Positions 9,817-23,242 are shown, counted from the stretch's first letter. The stretch is 64,000 nt of DNA from Ustulina deusta (GCA_023159155.1 JAJNNX010000051.1:369253-433252); one strand, 5' to 3'. Notes: a model not told the origin generated them from the letters alone. Program-made: numbers and translations.

Positions 9817-11416
9817 TCACACCAACACCTGATAGCGCGAGTTTATGCGGACCCTCTTGCCGTAAAAGTAGAATACCACCGGCACCGGTAACAAGCCCAA
9901 GGCGACAAACCCAAGCAAGGAGTTCCCCCATCCCAGCCCCAGCTTAGCATACATCGAAGGCCCCGCAAGCGGCAAGAAGGCTCCAACGATGGACCGCACG
10001 ACTGTGTTCGCCGCCATGGCTGAGGCAGCATATTCGCCAAACGCGTCAACGAGGTACGCTTGAATGGGGAGAAGGGTGGCGATCATCCCGCAGCCGACTC
10101 AGCCCAGTCCAATGATGGGCATTATCCAATGGACATGCATCTGGGCGGACCAGCCATACCAGAAGAGACCATGGGGATCAGAACGCTTCCCGGGATGAGC
10201 GGCGGAAGTCGGAATTCCGGCTCCGCTTGGCCGTTATTTCTTGCGATGAGGAGGTTTTGGATCTTGTCGGAGAGGGCACCGAAGCCAGAAATGCCAATGA
10301 GGGCTCCAACGCCAATACCGATGTAAACAAGTCCGGTGGCGCCTTGACTGAAATGGTAGGTGGTTTCGTATACTTCGGTGATGGTGGTAAAGAGCAGATA
10401 GAGGTAGCCGAAAACCACTCCTATGAGCATGCAGTTGTTTAGGCCTATGTCTGATCCGACTTTTAGAGCTACTTACCAGTGTAGAGAGAGAACAAGGCGA
10501 CATTTGGGGTGAGGAAGAGTAATTTCGTTGGTCGGGTTATGGACTGGATGAAAACCTTCCTTGAGTCTAGGTTCAGGGCTTGTCCAGCGTTCACGCCCGC
10601 CGATCTGTTCTCTCGTCTGATTCGATTCGCTTTTTGCCGCAGGAGAACCGGTTCGTAGGATTCGGATAGGACGAGAAAGACAAGAATGACCGCGACCCCG
10701 GACTATATCGATAAACCATTGAGTTTAGACGAAGAGTAGACGAACTCGAGACTAACCACAACGGCTAGCAGCCAGAAAACCCATCGCCAACCTTGTGCCT
10801 GGGAAAGGTAGCCACCAGCGATCGGCCCGATGACAGGGCCAAGGAGCGGGCCGAGCCCATAGATAGACATGGCGACTCCACGCTCCTGTCGAGCGAACAT
10901 ATCCGCGACAGAGCCTGCACCCAGTGTGACTGGACCGCTACCGGAAATCCCGGCGAACAGACGAAAGACCAGAAGCGCACCGACGTTAGGGGCGAGAGCG
11001 CCTGCGATATTCCAGATTGTAAAGATTAAGGTGCCCACCTGATAGATGCGCAGTCGCCCGTAGATTTCCGAGAACGGCGCGAGGAACAGCGGTCCGACGG
11101 CGAAGCCGACGAGGTAGATGGAGACCACAAAGGAAGCCAGAGTCCTGTTGGTTGAATGAAAGTCTTTCATCACGAGCCCCTGTGCCGGTGCGACAATGGA
11201 CGAGGTCAAGGGGGTGAGAAAGGTGAGATACGAGATAATTCCCATCTTCCACCATTTCTTTCTCCTCGACCAGTTCACCGGTCGTGCAGGATCGGTCGGC
11301 CTATCCCAGCCCACCTGCTCGGTGGATGGTTCTGATGGCTTTTCTGCTGAGCCACCTCCCTGGTCATGCCCACTTGGTGTTTTGCAAATCATTGGCGGCT
11401 CTTCCTGGTGACCCAT
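9817..11416 (-). pseudogene. MFS drug:H+ antiporter (DHA1 type), broken by frameshift and stop
   Basis: Three exons: 11416-10757, 10702-10477 and 10420-9817. Introns are 54 nt (10756-10703) and 56 nt (10476-10421, GTAAGT...CATAG). The ATG at 11416 is preferred to the upstream TTG. The N-terminal cytoplasmic tail leads to NWSRRKKWW and the first membrane segment. PFSEIYGRLRIY is the motif-A region typical of Flr1/Tpo1-like multidrug and polyamine exporters; RLFAGISGSGPVTLGAGSVAD and GPLLGPVIGPIAGGYL follow. In exon 3 one base is missing near 10170-10172: reading shifts from GSVLIPM to GLFWYGWSAQMHVHWIMPII. A TGA at 10101-10099 stands where WVGCG is expected. The C-terminal frame (IATLLPIQAYLVDAFGEYAAS) then runs to 9817. 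Adding one base gives a normal ~496-aa length, so decay is recent. Not an intron: the disrupted stretch is conserved coding sequence. Confidence 0.85.
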
Positions 11417-12477
11417 GTTCCTAGCCAAGATCTAGCGGAAAGGTCTTGGTAGATTCTAATTGGTACTATGGCACATGAGACGGGCGAATAAACTTAGATG
11501 AGTTTGTTTATTAGAGAATCATACTTGTGGAACAGCAGATGGGTGTTACAGAAGTGCATTCGCGGTTCCTTCAAGTGGATTCTGGATTCACATATTACTG
11601 AGACAGAGAGCAAAAGAACCGACGGAACAAGGAAACCTAGAACGTAGCCCTTATATAGTGAATAGAATACAGTAGTGAATAGGGTGGCTACAAGCCACAG
11701 CTAGCCATACCTAGCTGTTAGATTTAGTGATGTAGAGCGTGCCGCGTATGTGTATTCAGATCGCCTTGTTTATTGTCTTCTTTTCCGGCCCTATTTTTGC
11801 TTTTATAAGGTATTTTATATATAAGCTTGCGAGTAAGTATAGCCTAGCTTTATCTCAGCGCTCAGACCAGCTAGCGCGTTCATTGTGGCTAATGGTACAT
11901 GGCCCCACTAGCCTGAATTTCTGACCAATCATATTTTTTTTCCAATTTTTTTACCTAAGCAACGCGTAGCTGGTCTAAGTACTTAATACGGACCTAATCA
12001 TAAATAAGTATATACTATGCTTTAATACAGCTAGTATAAACTAAAATACTAGGTTTTTTTAATATATAATAAATATATTGCGTTCTATTTCTGCTATTTA
12101 AAAAAAAATTACTTTAGTTATATTTTAATACTAGAATTGTTATATTTTATTTAAATTTAACTAAAATAATGTTTTTTTTTTAAAATAGTCCTAAATTTTT
12201 AAAACTTTTAAATATTATTTTTATTAATTATTAGTTAATATTTTATATGCTATATATTACTTTTATTTTAATTTTTAAATTATTATTTTTTAATAATGCT
12301 AAAAATAACAAAAATAAAAACAAAAATAATAATAATTTATATTATAATAATAAAAATAATAATAATATTATTATTTAAACTATTTAATTTAACTATTAAT
12401 TATATAACTAAAAAAATTTATGCTAAGCTTGTAATTTTTTATATAAAATAAAGTAGTATAATATTAAAAGTTTTATT
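11417..12477. other. Transition from gene-bearing DNA to the RIP-mutated block
   Basis: 11,417-11,930 is ordinary composition, the upstream flank of the transporter pseudogene. A 61-aa frame at 11,739-11,924 has no recognisable domain. From about 11,930 C and G almost vanish, and 11,930-12,477 is saturated with TA/AT words and poly-A/T runs. No gene is seen. Confidence 0.6.
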
Positions 12478-12482
12478 ATAGC

Positions 12483-12715
12483 TGTTACGATCAGTTAAGT
12501 AAAGCTTTTATAGCTAGTTTATTAATATTATAAATAAAAACTCTAAGCTAAAAAAAAAAAAAAAAAAAAAAGTTAGAGTTTATAAAGTGGGTAGATATAG
12601 ACTTTATATATATAGCTGCAAAGTTATAAGTTGGTTTATATATAGATTTTTTATTTTATTGCTATATAGGTCTAAAGTTTTTGTAAGTTTTGCTAAAACT
12701 ATATTAGTTGTTATA
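12483..12715 (-). repeat. F1-a LTR (3' LTR in sense)
   Basis: 233 bp, ends TGTTACGAT... / ...GTTGTTATA on the plus strand; the terminal CA of the original has become TA. It contains a 22-base A run framed by short inverted words (CTCTAA / TTAGAG), as in every F1 LTR here. Confidence 0.85.
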
Positions 12716-13975
12716 CTACTTTTTTTTAAAACTAAAAGTTTAAATATAGTTTTAATTTAAAATTATTAATAATATTAAATTTATATAGTTTTTTTATATT
12801 ATATTGTTTTATTATTGTTTTTATAATTGTTTATAAATTTGTTAGTTATTATTGTATATATTTATTTTTGTAATTTTATAGGGGGTCTAAAGGTTTTTTT
12901 ATAAGTTTTATAGAATTAGTTAAGCTTGATTAGGATATTTTTAAAAATTTAAGCTATGTACTAAATATTATTAGGATTATAGTTTTTTTAGGTAACTTAG
13001 TATTGTAGCTTTTTGCTTTTTGTATATATTTTTAATTATTTAATTTAATTAATTTTAAATTTTGTTTTGCTATTAATATTTTTAGCTAAAAATAATAATT
13101 AGATTTATTAAAATAAAAAGTTATTATTTATTTTTTATAATTAGTTAGTATAAAATAAGTTTTTTATTTTGTAAAAATTAGGCAAGTTAAAAATATAGCT
13201 AAATTTTTGTTTTTTTAGGATTTTAAAAAGTCTAACTAACTAAAAGTCTAATCTAGTAGTTAATACTTATATTATAAAGCTTTTTTTTTTTTTTTAAAAT
13301 CTTATTTTGAAATTTTGAAATTTATTAAGCATTTTTTTTTGTTAGTTTATAGCTTATATTATTTTTATATAAAAGTTGCTATATTATATATTATTTTTTA
13401 AATATTTTTGGTTTAGTAAACTAGTTTAAATGTTTATTACTTAGTATTAAAATTTATAATAGTTTTATTAATATTTATTATGAAAAAGTTTTATGTTTTA
13501 ATTTTTATTATTATTTTTAATAGTAATATATTAATTAATAAATATTATAAAAAATTATATATAAAGTTTAAAGCAAAAAAATAAATATTTTAATTGTTTT
13601 AATATTTATTAATATAAAAATAGAATTATTAGTCTAATTTTTAATTAGTTAATTTTATTACTTTTTAAATCTAAAGGTAGTAAATATTGCTAAAATAATA
13701 CTTAATATTTATAAAACTATTAACTATTACTATAAACTTAAAAATAAATAGTCTTATATTATTTAATATTTATATATCTAATATATTAAAAAATCTATAT
13801 AAATTTTTATAGTATTATATAGCTAGTAATTCTATAATATTTATTTTTTTATTAAATAAAATTATAATTAGATAGCTAAACTTATTTATAAATACTTATA
13901 TATAGTTATAATTTTATTTATTAAATAATATATTTTTATTATTTATTATTATATATTGCTATATTATAGCTAGTA

Positions 13976-15838
13976 ACGTAGGACACAAGCTAATTGCTAA
14001 CACAAGTCAATTGCTAACTTTTTTGCACTTTTGTATATACAAGTTAAATAATTTAACTATAATATAAAAAATCAATTAGATCTAATTAGAAATATTATTG
14101 CTAGATGTTTTTATAGCATTTTGACAAGTATGCGAGTTATACCTAGGCTTGCTGCATGTTTTATATTATTATATATACGATATACCTTTTTTTGTATAAT
14201 AATTATTTTGCTGCATTTTTTTTGTTATTTGCTTTTTAATAGCTTGTTTGGTTTTAAAATCTTGTTTTTTCTATATAATAAGTGACTTTTTATTTTATAT
14301 ATATATATTTTTTTTAATACAGCAGCGTTAGTTAAGCATTTTATTTGCTGTACAAAGTTTGGCAACTTTTTTTTTTAATAATATAACCTTATATATAAGC
14401 AGCGTTATACTTTTTATAATATAATTAATAATATTTAAAATAATATTTAGCAAGTTATTTTAATATTATATAACCTTATTTTTAATATATTTAGTTTGCA
14501 ATTATATATTAGTTGTATTATATAGAATCTTTAATTACTAAAGAACTAAAGGTCTGTTAGATAATCTAGGAAGTATTTTGGTTAGTAATTGGATTTTAAG
14601 CTGGAAAAATATATGTTTTGGATTATATAGCACTAATCTAGTGCTTTTAAAACTTTTTTAAATATTAGATTTTATTATAAAAGCTTTATATATTTTATAA
14701 AACATAATAAAAAAATCTTTTTTAGTAATATAAATAATATATGTTTATATTAAATTATTAATTTTTTTTATATATAAACGTTTTAATAAGCTAAAATAAC
14801 TAATATTAAAAAGTTAAAATTAGTATAATAAATAAGCAAGTATATAAAAAGTAATAATATTATAGTTTTTATAATATAGTTTAAAATTAATTAAATAGTA
14901 GCTTTTATAGCTATTAAAAATTAATAAGTAATAAATATTTTTTATATAACTAGCTATATATAAATTAAAATAATTAATCTAATCTAGACTTTGTTTATTT
15001 ATTATTTAGCTATTTTTTATAACTATAATTCTTTAGTTATATAATAGTTAGCTATTAGTATATTAAAACAAAAAGTAAGTTTTGTTTGCTAAAATAATAT
15101 ATAGCAAAACTATATAGCTATATAAATTAACACTTTAAATAATAGTTAACTATTTATAATTGCTTAGCTGAATAGTTTTTAGTTGTTTATACTAGTTAGA
15201 TATTATTATAATTATTTTAAATAAAATTTGGCTTATTATAAAGTTTGTTTTATTAAAATTATAAATATTTTTTTTTAAAATATTATATTTAGTTATTATA
15301 TTTTATATAAGCTTAAACTATTTATTATATATAATAAGATTTTTATAAAAAATTTGCTAATAATTAATTTTTTAATTAAAATATATTTTAAGTATAAAAT
15401 ATTATTATATAAAATTTAAAGCTTAATTAATACTAACTTTAAGCATATTATATTTGCATAGTAGTTAATTAGTTATATTTTTAATATTACTTATCTAAAG
15501 CAGAAAAGATTATAAAACTAAATTTATAATATATTATATAATAGTATTTTTTTTAAGTTTAGTTAATTTTTAATATTATACAATAAATATTTGTTAGATT
15601 TGTTTGCTAACGCACCGATTATAAAAAGTTATACAAAGAACATTGTAGATTTGTGCTATATAATTAATAGTTAATTTTTTGTTGCAATTAAGAACTTCTA
15701 ATATAAGCTATAAGTTTGCTTTGTTTTAAGAAAGTGCTATTATTATTAGTTATAAAAATAGTAATTAAAAAAAGAACGTACGAAAGTGCAAAAAAGTTGG
15801 CAATTGACTTGTGTTAGTAATTAGCTTGTGTCCTATGT
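13976..15838. mobile_element. P1 copy 1: TA-flanked inverted-repeat DNA transposon, RIP-mutated
   Basis: 1,863 bp with inverted termini of about 60 bp. Both ends begin ACRTAGGACACAAGCTAATT and carry two copies of the subterminal word AATTGCYAAC (one decayed). It is flanked by TA (13,974-13,975 and 15,839-15,840). The same F1 position is uninterrupted in F1-e (near 60,345) and F1-b (near 33,030), which confirms insertion. Size, TA duplication and termini fit the Tc1/mariner superfamily (Fot1/pogo-like in fungi). No transposase frame survives. Confidence 0.8.
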
Positions 15839-18800
15839 TATAAATAATAAATAAAAAAAATTAGAAGTTTTGTTTTATAATATTTTGTTTTTTTTATAAT
15901 TATATTTTAAATAAAACTAGTAGTATTTTTGTTTTAATATTTTGATTATTTTATATTAATTTTAGTATATAGTAATTAAAAATATATAAACTTTTTAAAT
16001 TAAAGCTATATAAAAAAAAACAGTCCTATTTAAAGTAACCTTAGGTATATATAGTTTTTTATTTTTATTTTTTAAATTTTATAGCTAGTTTTTTTGTTTA
16101 ATTAGGTTTATTAGGTTAGCTTTTTAAAAAGTGTTAGGTAAAAGATCCATAGTTAATATAAGACTTAGTATTTTGTTAGGCAGAACTAATATTATTGTTT
16201 GTTTTTTAGCTTTTTTAGTTTTAATTATAAAAAGTTTAGCTATTTTTTTTAATAAAATATTAGCTACTATATATTTTTATTTTAATTAGTATTAAAAAAT
16301 AATATTAAAGTTTAATAAAAAGTTAGCTTAATATATTTATTATATTAATAAAATCTATTTATTTAAAAAATATAATAAAGCTTAATAATTAGTTATTATT
16401 AAAAACTTAGTTTTAAAAAGGTTTAAGTAGTAATATTTTAAAGTTTATATTACTACTAGAAATTTATAATTTTAAATTAAGTAAGTTTGTTTAGTTAGTA
16501 TTATTGTTTTAAAAAAATATTTTATAGGTTTTTAGGTTATATTTTTTTATTGCTGCTAGATAATTTTTTTTATTATATTATATAAAATATTTATTTTTAC
16601 TTATATTGGTTAGCTAGGCTTAAAAAAAATTAAAATAAATGCTTTATATACTAGTAGTTTTATATGTTTAAAAGTTTGTTTTTATTTTAGTCCTATTATA
16701 AATAGCTTATTTTTTTTAATAGTTAATTTAGAAAGGTAGCAATTTTATTAATATAGTAAATAAATATATAAATATAATTATAAAGTTTAAAAAATAACTA
16801 AATTAATTTAGTATTTTTAAAATTATTAAAGTTTTAATTTAGGATTGCTTAGATATTTATAAGATTAATTTTAATTTTTATTTTAGTTTTTATAACTATT
16901 TTTAAATAGTTAATAATAAATATATTAAAATAAGACTTTTTAATATTTTTTTAATATTTAGCTTAATATAAACAATAGATTATTTTTTTATAATAGGTTT
17001 AATACTATTTTTTAGTTTTAAAATAAATTAAAATATTGTTTGTATAAATATTTTCAAACTTATTTAAAAGTTTTTAAATTTATATATTAATAAAAGGTTG
17101 CTACTAAATAGGTTTTATTTTTAAACTAAATAATAAAACTTTTTATTAAAATATTTTTTTATAAGTTTAAAAAAAAAAAAAATAATATAATTTTATAATT
17201 AATAGTAATTAATAAAAAGCTTTAATAATATTTAGTTTTATAAAATAAATAGTATTGCAATAATTAAATATAATATTACTCATGTTTAAAACTAATATAA
17301 TTTAGTTTTTTAAATATATATATTTTTTATTAGTAATTAATTATAAATTTAAGTATAAATAGAACAAAAGTAATATTTAAGTTTATATTTTATTTAATAA
17401 AATTTATAATTAGTAGTTTATTTATAAATTTTTTTTTAAATAAAATAAACTATATAAATATTTAATATTAATAAAGCTTAAAAGTATATTTTTTGCTATT
17501 AAATTTTAATATTATATTAAATTTTAGTTATAATAGTAGTAAAGTTTTAGATTTTTTTTTTAAAAAGATTTTTTTTAGATATAATAACTAAAAAGGCAAA
17601 AAGTTTTATATTAACTTTATATATTTAAGGTTTTTTTTTTTTAGAAATAAAATTAATTTATTATTAAAAATCTTTTATAAAGCTATTTAATTAATTTAAG
17701 TTTATATTTTTTATAAAATAATAATTATTTTTAAGTTTTTTTTAAGTAGTTTAATATAATTATTTTTAGTTATTATAAATTTAATTATAATAAGTTTTTT
17801 TAAAGTTTTTTTAGCTAATTGTTTTTATTTATTTTAATAGAAATAATTTTAAAAATCTTAAATAATTTTTTTAATAGTAGTTTAAGTTTTTTTTTTTTTA
17901 AAATTATTATATAAACTTTTTTTATTTTAGGTTTGGAAGTTTTAAGTTTTTATTTTATTTTTTTAGTTTTAGTTATTTTTAGAATAATTATTTTATTTTT
18001 TAAAAGTTATTTTAATATTTAATAATATTTTTTTAATATTTAATTATATTAATTAGTATTTTTTTATATTTTTAGGTTTATATTTTATTATTTATAGCTA
18101 AAAAGTTTAACTATAATTATTAGCAAAAATTAAACTAATAAAAATAGATTATTTAGCTAAATTAATTATTATTTTTAGGTTTTTATTAAAATATTTTGTT
18201 TTATTAATTATTTAATATTAATAATAATATTATAATTAAAATTAATAATTTAAAATATTTAATTTTTAAATTATTAATTATTAATTTTTATAATATATAT
18301 TAAATATTTATAAATTTTGCTAATTATTTTGCTTTAGTAGTTATAAAGCTTTTAAAATTTAGCTAAATAAACTATTTTTATTTTTAACTATTGTTTAATT
18401 TATTATATAAATTTATAACTAATTAATAAAAAAATATAAGCTTTAGTATTATATAAAATTAAAGTTTTTATTTTAATACTATTAATTTATAATTAAATAA
18501 ATATTTTAAAAATAATTAATTTGTTTTAGTTATATATTTTAGCTAAAATAAATAAAAAAACTAATAAGAAAACTTTTATTAGTTTTATTTGGTTTTTAAA
18601 TCAAATAAACTACTAAAGCTATTTTTATTATAGACTTTTTTTGCTAGTTAAATATTTAAAACTTTAAATTTTTAGTTAGAACAATTAATTAATAAATACT
18701 TTTTTTTATTATAAATAAAGCAGGTTTTATTATTTTAATAGGCTTTTTTTTTTATAGTTAGTGCTTATTTTAATTGTTTTAAAATAAATATTTTAGAATT

Positions 18801-20027
18801 TTTAGGGTTAACTAAAAGTTAATAAATAAATTTGCTAAAAGTTTAGTTATTTAAATTAGATTTTTGCTTAATTAAGCTAGCAAGTTTAGTTTATTAATAG
18901 TTTTTATAGGCTTGCTTAGTATTATATACCGATTTAATAACTTTATTTATAAATAATTTATAAAAAATATCTAAATTTATAAAAGCTTTATATAAATTTT
19001 TTTTTAAATTTATATAAAAATAGTTCTATAATTTATATTTTTATTATAATTTAATAAATTAATATTTTTAAACTAAACTATTAAATATAAAAATAAATTT
19101 ATTAATATTTTTATTAGTTTTATATATATATAAACTTAGAATATTTTATAAATAATAATTATTTAGTTAAAATTCTAATAAGTTATTAATAAAATTTAGA
19201 TTATTTTAATAATATTATTAAATAGTTTTTTAGTTAAATAAAAGTATATTTTTACTAATTTTTTAGTATATTTTTTTAATTAGCTTATAATATACTAAAA
19301 TTAGCTTTTTTATTAGTTTATAGATCTAGTTATTAAATAAAGCTTTATTTTTTATAAACTTGCTAGAATTAATTTTTTATACTTTAGCTTTTTTAATATA
19401 CTTTTTACTATTAAATTATAGTTGTTTTTTAAAAGTATTAAAATAAACATATTAAATAATTAGTGCTCTATTTTTTTTATTTATTAAAAGAATTCTATTA
19501 GAACTAATATAAAATTATAGGTTTATATAGCTATAATATTTATTAATATATTTCTAAATATATTATTTACTTTAGGTTGTTTTAGTTTAAATTTTGCTTT
19601 TTTAGGTCTTAACTTTTTATTTTTTTTAGATTTTCTTTTAAGTATTAGTTCGTTTAAAGCGTTTGTAAAAAAGTTTAATCCTTAATTTTTTTTTTTTTTT
19701 ATAAAAATTTTTTTTTTAAAATTGTTTAATAATAAAAGGCTAGCTATACTTAAAAATTAAAGTTGTTCTAATTATTTAAAAATTAAAAATAAAATAAAAA
19801 TATTTAAAGTTAGGTTTTTTATAAGTTTTTTATTTTTAAGTAATATAAAAATCAAAAGTTTTATTAAAATTATATTAAAGTTAGGTTTATATTATAAAAT
19901 ATATAAATTTTTATATTAAGTATATAACTAAAAAAAAAAGTTTATTTATATTTTATTAATTATAATAAAATAAAAAGAATATATTTATTAAATATTTATT
20001 AATAAATAATTAGAAAGCTTAAAGTAG

Positions 20028-20263
20028 TATTATAATTAGTTAAGTAAAGCTTTTATAGGTAGTTTATTAATATTATAAATAAAAACTTTAAGCTAAAAAA
20101 AAAAAAAAAAAAAAAAGAAGTTAGAGTTTATAGGGTGGGTAGATATAGACTTTATATGTATAGCTACAAAATTATAAGTTAGTCCGTGCGTAGACTTCCT
20201 ATTTTATTGCTATATAGGTCTAAAATCCTTGCAAGTCTTACCAAAACTATACTGGCCGTTATA
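20028..20263 (-). repeat. F1-a LTR (5' LTR in sense)
   Basis: 236 bp, homologous to 12,483-12,715. Its right half (about 20,180-20,263) keeps GC-containing words such as GTCCGTGCG and ACTGGCCG that are mutated in the partner, so RIP was uneven. The A run is also 22 long. Confidence 0.85.
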
Positions 20264-20268
20264 ATAGC

Positions 20269-21488
20269 TTAAGTAAATTTATAAAGTTAATATTATAACT
20301 TTTTATAAATCTAGAACTATTGTTATTTATTAGTTTTATTAAAAGTTCTATATATTATTTGCTAAGCTTATTTTTGCTAATTTTAAGTTATATAAAATTT
20401 AATTAGATTAGCTTATTATAATTATACAAATTTATAGTATAGTTTAGCTTTAAAAATTTTTTAATAACACTTAAAAAGTATTAAAGTTTAAAATATTTAA
20501 GTTTATAGGTTTAATTTTTTAGTTTTTTTAAAATTAGCAAATAATATATAAAAATATTACTAAAGTTTTAAATAATAAAAATGTTAGTTCAGAAGCTTAA
20601 TTTTTTTTTTTAATAAAAAAATATGCTTAAAATATTAGTATGTTTTTTTATTAAATATTAGGCCTTTATATATTAGCAAATAAAATATTACAATATATTA
20701 TAAATATTTTTATTAATTTAAATATTATTGTTTTATATTAAACGTTTAATAGATTATTTATTAAAATATTAAATATAGTTTAGAATAATATTAAAATAGC
20801 TATTTATAATTTTAATAAAATAATTTTATTAATCTAATAATTGCTTGTTTTATAGTTTGTTTTTTATTATATAGCTTAGTTATATAAAAGTTTTTTAATT
20901 TAAAATAATTTTAAAATATTTTATTTTGAAAAAACTATTATTTAATAAAGCTTTTTAATATTTTATAAAGTTTTTAATTAAAAACTTTTTTAAGTTTAAA
21001 AAATTGCTTAAGTTTTTCAAAATTAAATATATTAAATATATAAATAGCTTATATTTATAAATTAGTATAATTTTTAAAAACAAAAGAATAATTAATAATA
21101 AATTATTATTATATTTTTAATAGTATACTATAGTATAACTAATTAACTAATTTATATATTTAAGTATTTTTAAAATTTATAAAAAGTTTTAGTAATACTG
21201 CTTTAAATTTAAAAAATATAATAATTAATTCATTTTTATATATAATAACTAAAAAACAATTTTTTTTATTTACTATATTAAATATTTATAATCTAAAGCT
21301 AGAAAGCGTTAAGAACATAAAAAATAAATGTTTTTAGTTCTAGCTTTTTTTTTATATTAAGCTTAATTATATTAAAATATTTTTTTATATTTTTTATAAT
21401 AAAAATATTAATATTAATTCGGTTTAAAAGCTTTTTGTTATAACTAATCTTAATATTTTTATTAATAATATTAATATTAAGTTTTATA
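20269..21488. other. RIP-mutated spacer between F1-a and F1-b
   Basis: About 1.2 kb of AT-saturated DNA not matched to F1, F2 or P1 by eye. The 90-aa minus frame at 21,299-21,571 is Ile/Asn/Lys-rich low complexity overlapping an LTR and is not a gene. Confidence 0.6.
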
Positions 21489-21493
21489 ATTAT

Positions 21494-21722
21494 TATAACA
21501 GTTAGTATAGTTTTAGCAAAACCCGCAAGAACTCCAGACCTACATAGCAATAAAATAGAAAATCTACGCACAGACTAACCCATAACTTTGCAGCTATATA
21601 TATAAAGTCTATATTTATCTACCCTATAAACTTTAACTTTTTTTTTTTTTTTTTTAGCTTAAAATTTTTATTTGTAATATTAATAAACTAACTATAAAAG
21701 CTTTACTTAACTAATTATGATA
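21494..21722 (+). repeat. F1-b 5' LTR
   Basis: 229 bp, starting TATAACAGTTAGTATAG. It includes a TATA-like TATATATATAAAG stretch and an 18-base T run, and ends in a decayed CGTAACA. Confidence 0.8.
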
Positions 21723-23017
21723 TTACTTTAAACTTACTAATTATTTATTAATAAATATTTAATAAATATATATTTTTTATTTTGCTATAATTAATAAAAT
21801 ATAAATAAACTTTTTTTTTAATTATATATTTAATATAAAAAATTATATATTTTATAATATAAACTTAACTTTAATATAATTTTAATTAAACTTTTAATTT
21901 TTATATTATTTAAAAACTAATAACTTATAAAAAATTTAATTTTAAATATTTTTATTTTATTTTTAGTTTTTAAATAATTAAAGCAATTTTAATTTTTAAA
22001 TATAGCTAGCTTTTTACTATTAAATAATTTTAAAAAAAAGATTTTTATAAAAAAAAAATATTTTTGTATTAGACTTTTTTATAAATGCTTTAAACAAACT
22101 AATACTTAAAAAAAAATCTAAAAAAATTAAAAAATTAAAGCTTAAAAAAACAAAATTTAAACTAAAACTAAAACTACTTAAAATAAATAATATACCTAAA
22201 AATATATTAAAGAATATTATAATAATATAAACTTACAATTTTATATTAGTTTTAGTAAAACTTTTTTAATAATTAAAAAAAATAAAATACTAATTTTTTA
22301 TTATGTTTATTTTAGTACTATTAAAAAAGAACTATAATTTAATAATAAAAAATATATTTAAAAATATTAACTTTAAATTTTTTAGTTTTATTGCTTTATT
22401 TATTTTTTATTTTATTAGTTTATTTTTTAACGTTTTAAACTTTATTTATATTAAAAAAACTAAAACATAAAAAACTAATCCTAGTAAGTTTATAAAAAAT
22501 AAAACCTTATTTAATAACTAGGTTTATAAACTAATAAAAAAGTTAAATAAAAATATTACTACGTTTTAAACTAAAAGTAGTTAATTTTAATATATTATAA
22601 ACTAATTAAAAAAAAATATTTTTTTTAACTAAAAAACTATTTAGTAATATTATTAAAATAATTTAAGTTTTATTAATAGCTTATTATAATTCTAACTAAA
22701 TAATTATTATTTATAAAATATTTTAAGTTTATTTTTATATTTAATAGCTTAATTTAAAAATATTAATTTGCTAAATTATAATAAAAATATAAATTATAAA
22801 ATTATTTTTATATAAACTTAAAAAAAAATTTGTATAAAGTTTATATAAATTTAAATATTTTTTATAAATTATTTATTAATAAAATTATTAAATTAATATA
22901 TAATACTAAACAAACTTATAAAAATTATTAATAAACTAAACTTATAAATTTAATTAAACAAAAATCTAACTTAAATAACTAAATTTTTAATAAACTTACT
23001 TATTAATTTTTAATAAA

Positions 23018-23242
23018 AGTTACGTCTGGCTGGCTGGCTAGCCCACTGACCCCTTATCGATAAGGGAACCCATGGGTGGCACGGGCCACCCATTGCGCAC
23101 ACAACCATCCAACCCTACATACATAAATCTCTCCACATATTATTTGTACTTAGTTTCATTCTTCTTTCTTTATCTCACGATTAATATACATTTGGAACCC
23201 TAACTAGGAGCCTTGCCTCTTAAAAGGACACCTGCCGTAACA
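23018..23242 (+). mobile_element. S1: solo LTR, not RIP-mutated, inside F1-b
   Basis: 225 bp of normal composition, ends (A)GTTACG...CGTAACA. It is flanked by a 5-bp duplication ATAAA (23,013-23,017 and 23,243-23,247). Sister F1 copies are continuous at this site (for example near 49,480). The first base reads A where TG is expected. It starts with a tandem CTGG (TCTGGCTGGCTGGCTAG), and a hairpin-like CCCATGGGTGG...CCACCCATT occurs near 23,070. No full-length relative is seen in the window. Confidence 0.65.

Larger units (their letters stand above)
12483..20263 (-). mobile_element. F1-a: RIP-inactivated LTR retrotransposon (sense on minus strand)
   Basis: Direct terminal repeats at 12,483-12,715 and 20,028-20,263 are flanked by a perfect 5-bp target duplication, ATAGC (12,478-12,482 and 20,264-20,268). 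The span is 7,781 bp, of which 1,865 bp is the P1 transposon with its duplicated TA, leaving an F1 of about 5.9 kb. Sense is inferred to be minus because the LTR then ends in CGTAACA. In F1-e, which has the same orientation, a purine run AAAAAGGGG directly precedes the 3' LTR. The sense strand is also A-rich, as is usual for retrotransposons. No reading frame survives; C-to-T and G-to-A changes create stops throughout. Gypsy versus Copia cannot be decided. Confidence 0.85.

Noticed and set aside
9817..11416. Third intron in the transporter to explain the frame break near 10,171
   Set aside because: The would-be intron translates in the shifted frame into conserved MFS sequence, so it is coding DNA with a missing base.
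670..11428. Secondary-metabolite cluster suggested by transporter, hydrolase and reductase
   Set aside because: Two of the three are pseudogenes, no backbone enzyme (PKS, NRPS or terpene synthase) is present, and sip5 lies between them.
11739..11924. 61-aa hydrophobic frame that looked like a membrane peptide
   Set aside because: Lies in the composition transition next to the RIP block; hydrophobicity follows from T-rich DNA.
21299..21571. 90-aa minus-strand frame
   Set aside because: Ile/Asn/Lys low-complexity product of RIP-mutated DNA overlapping an F1 LTR.
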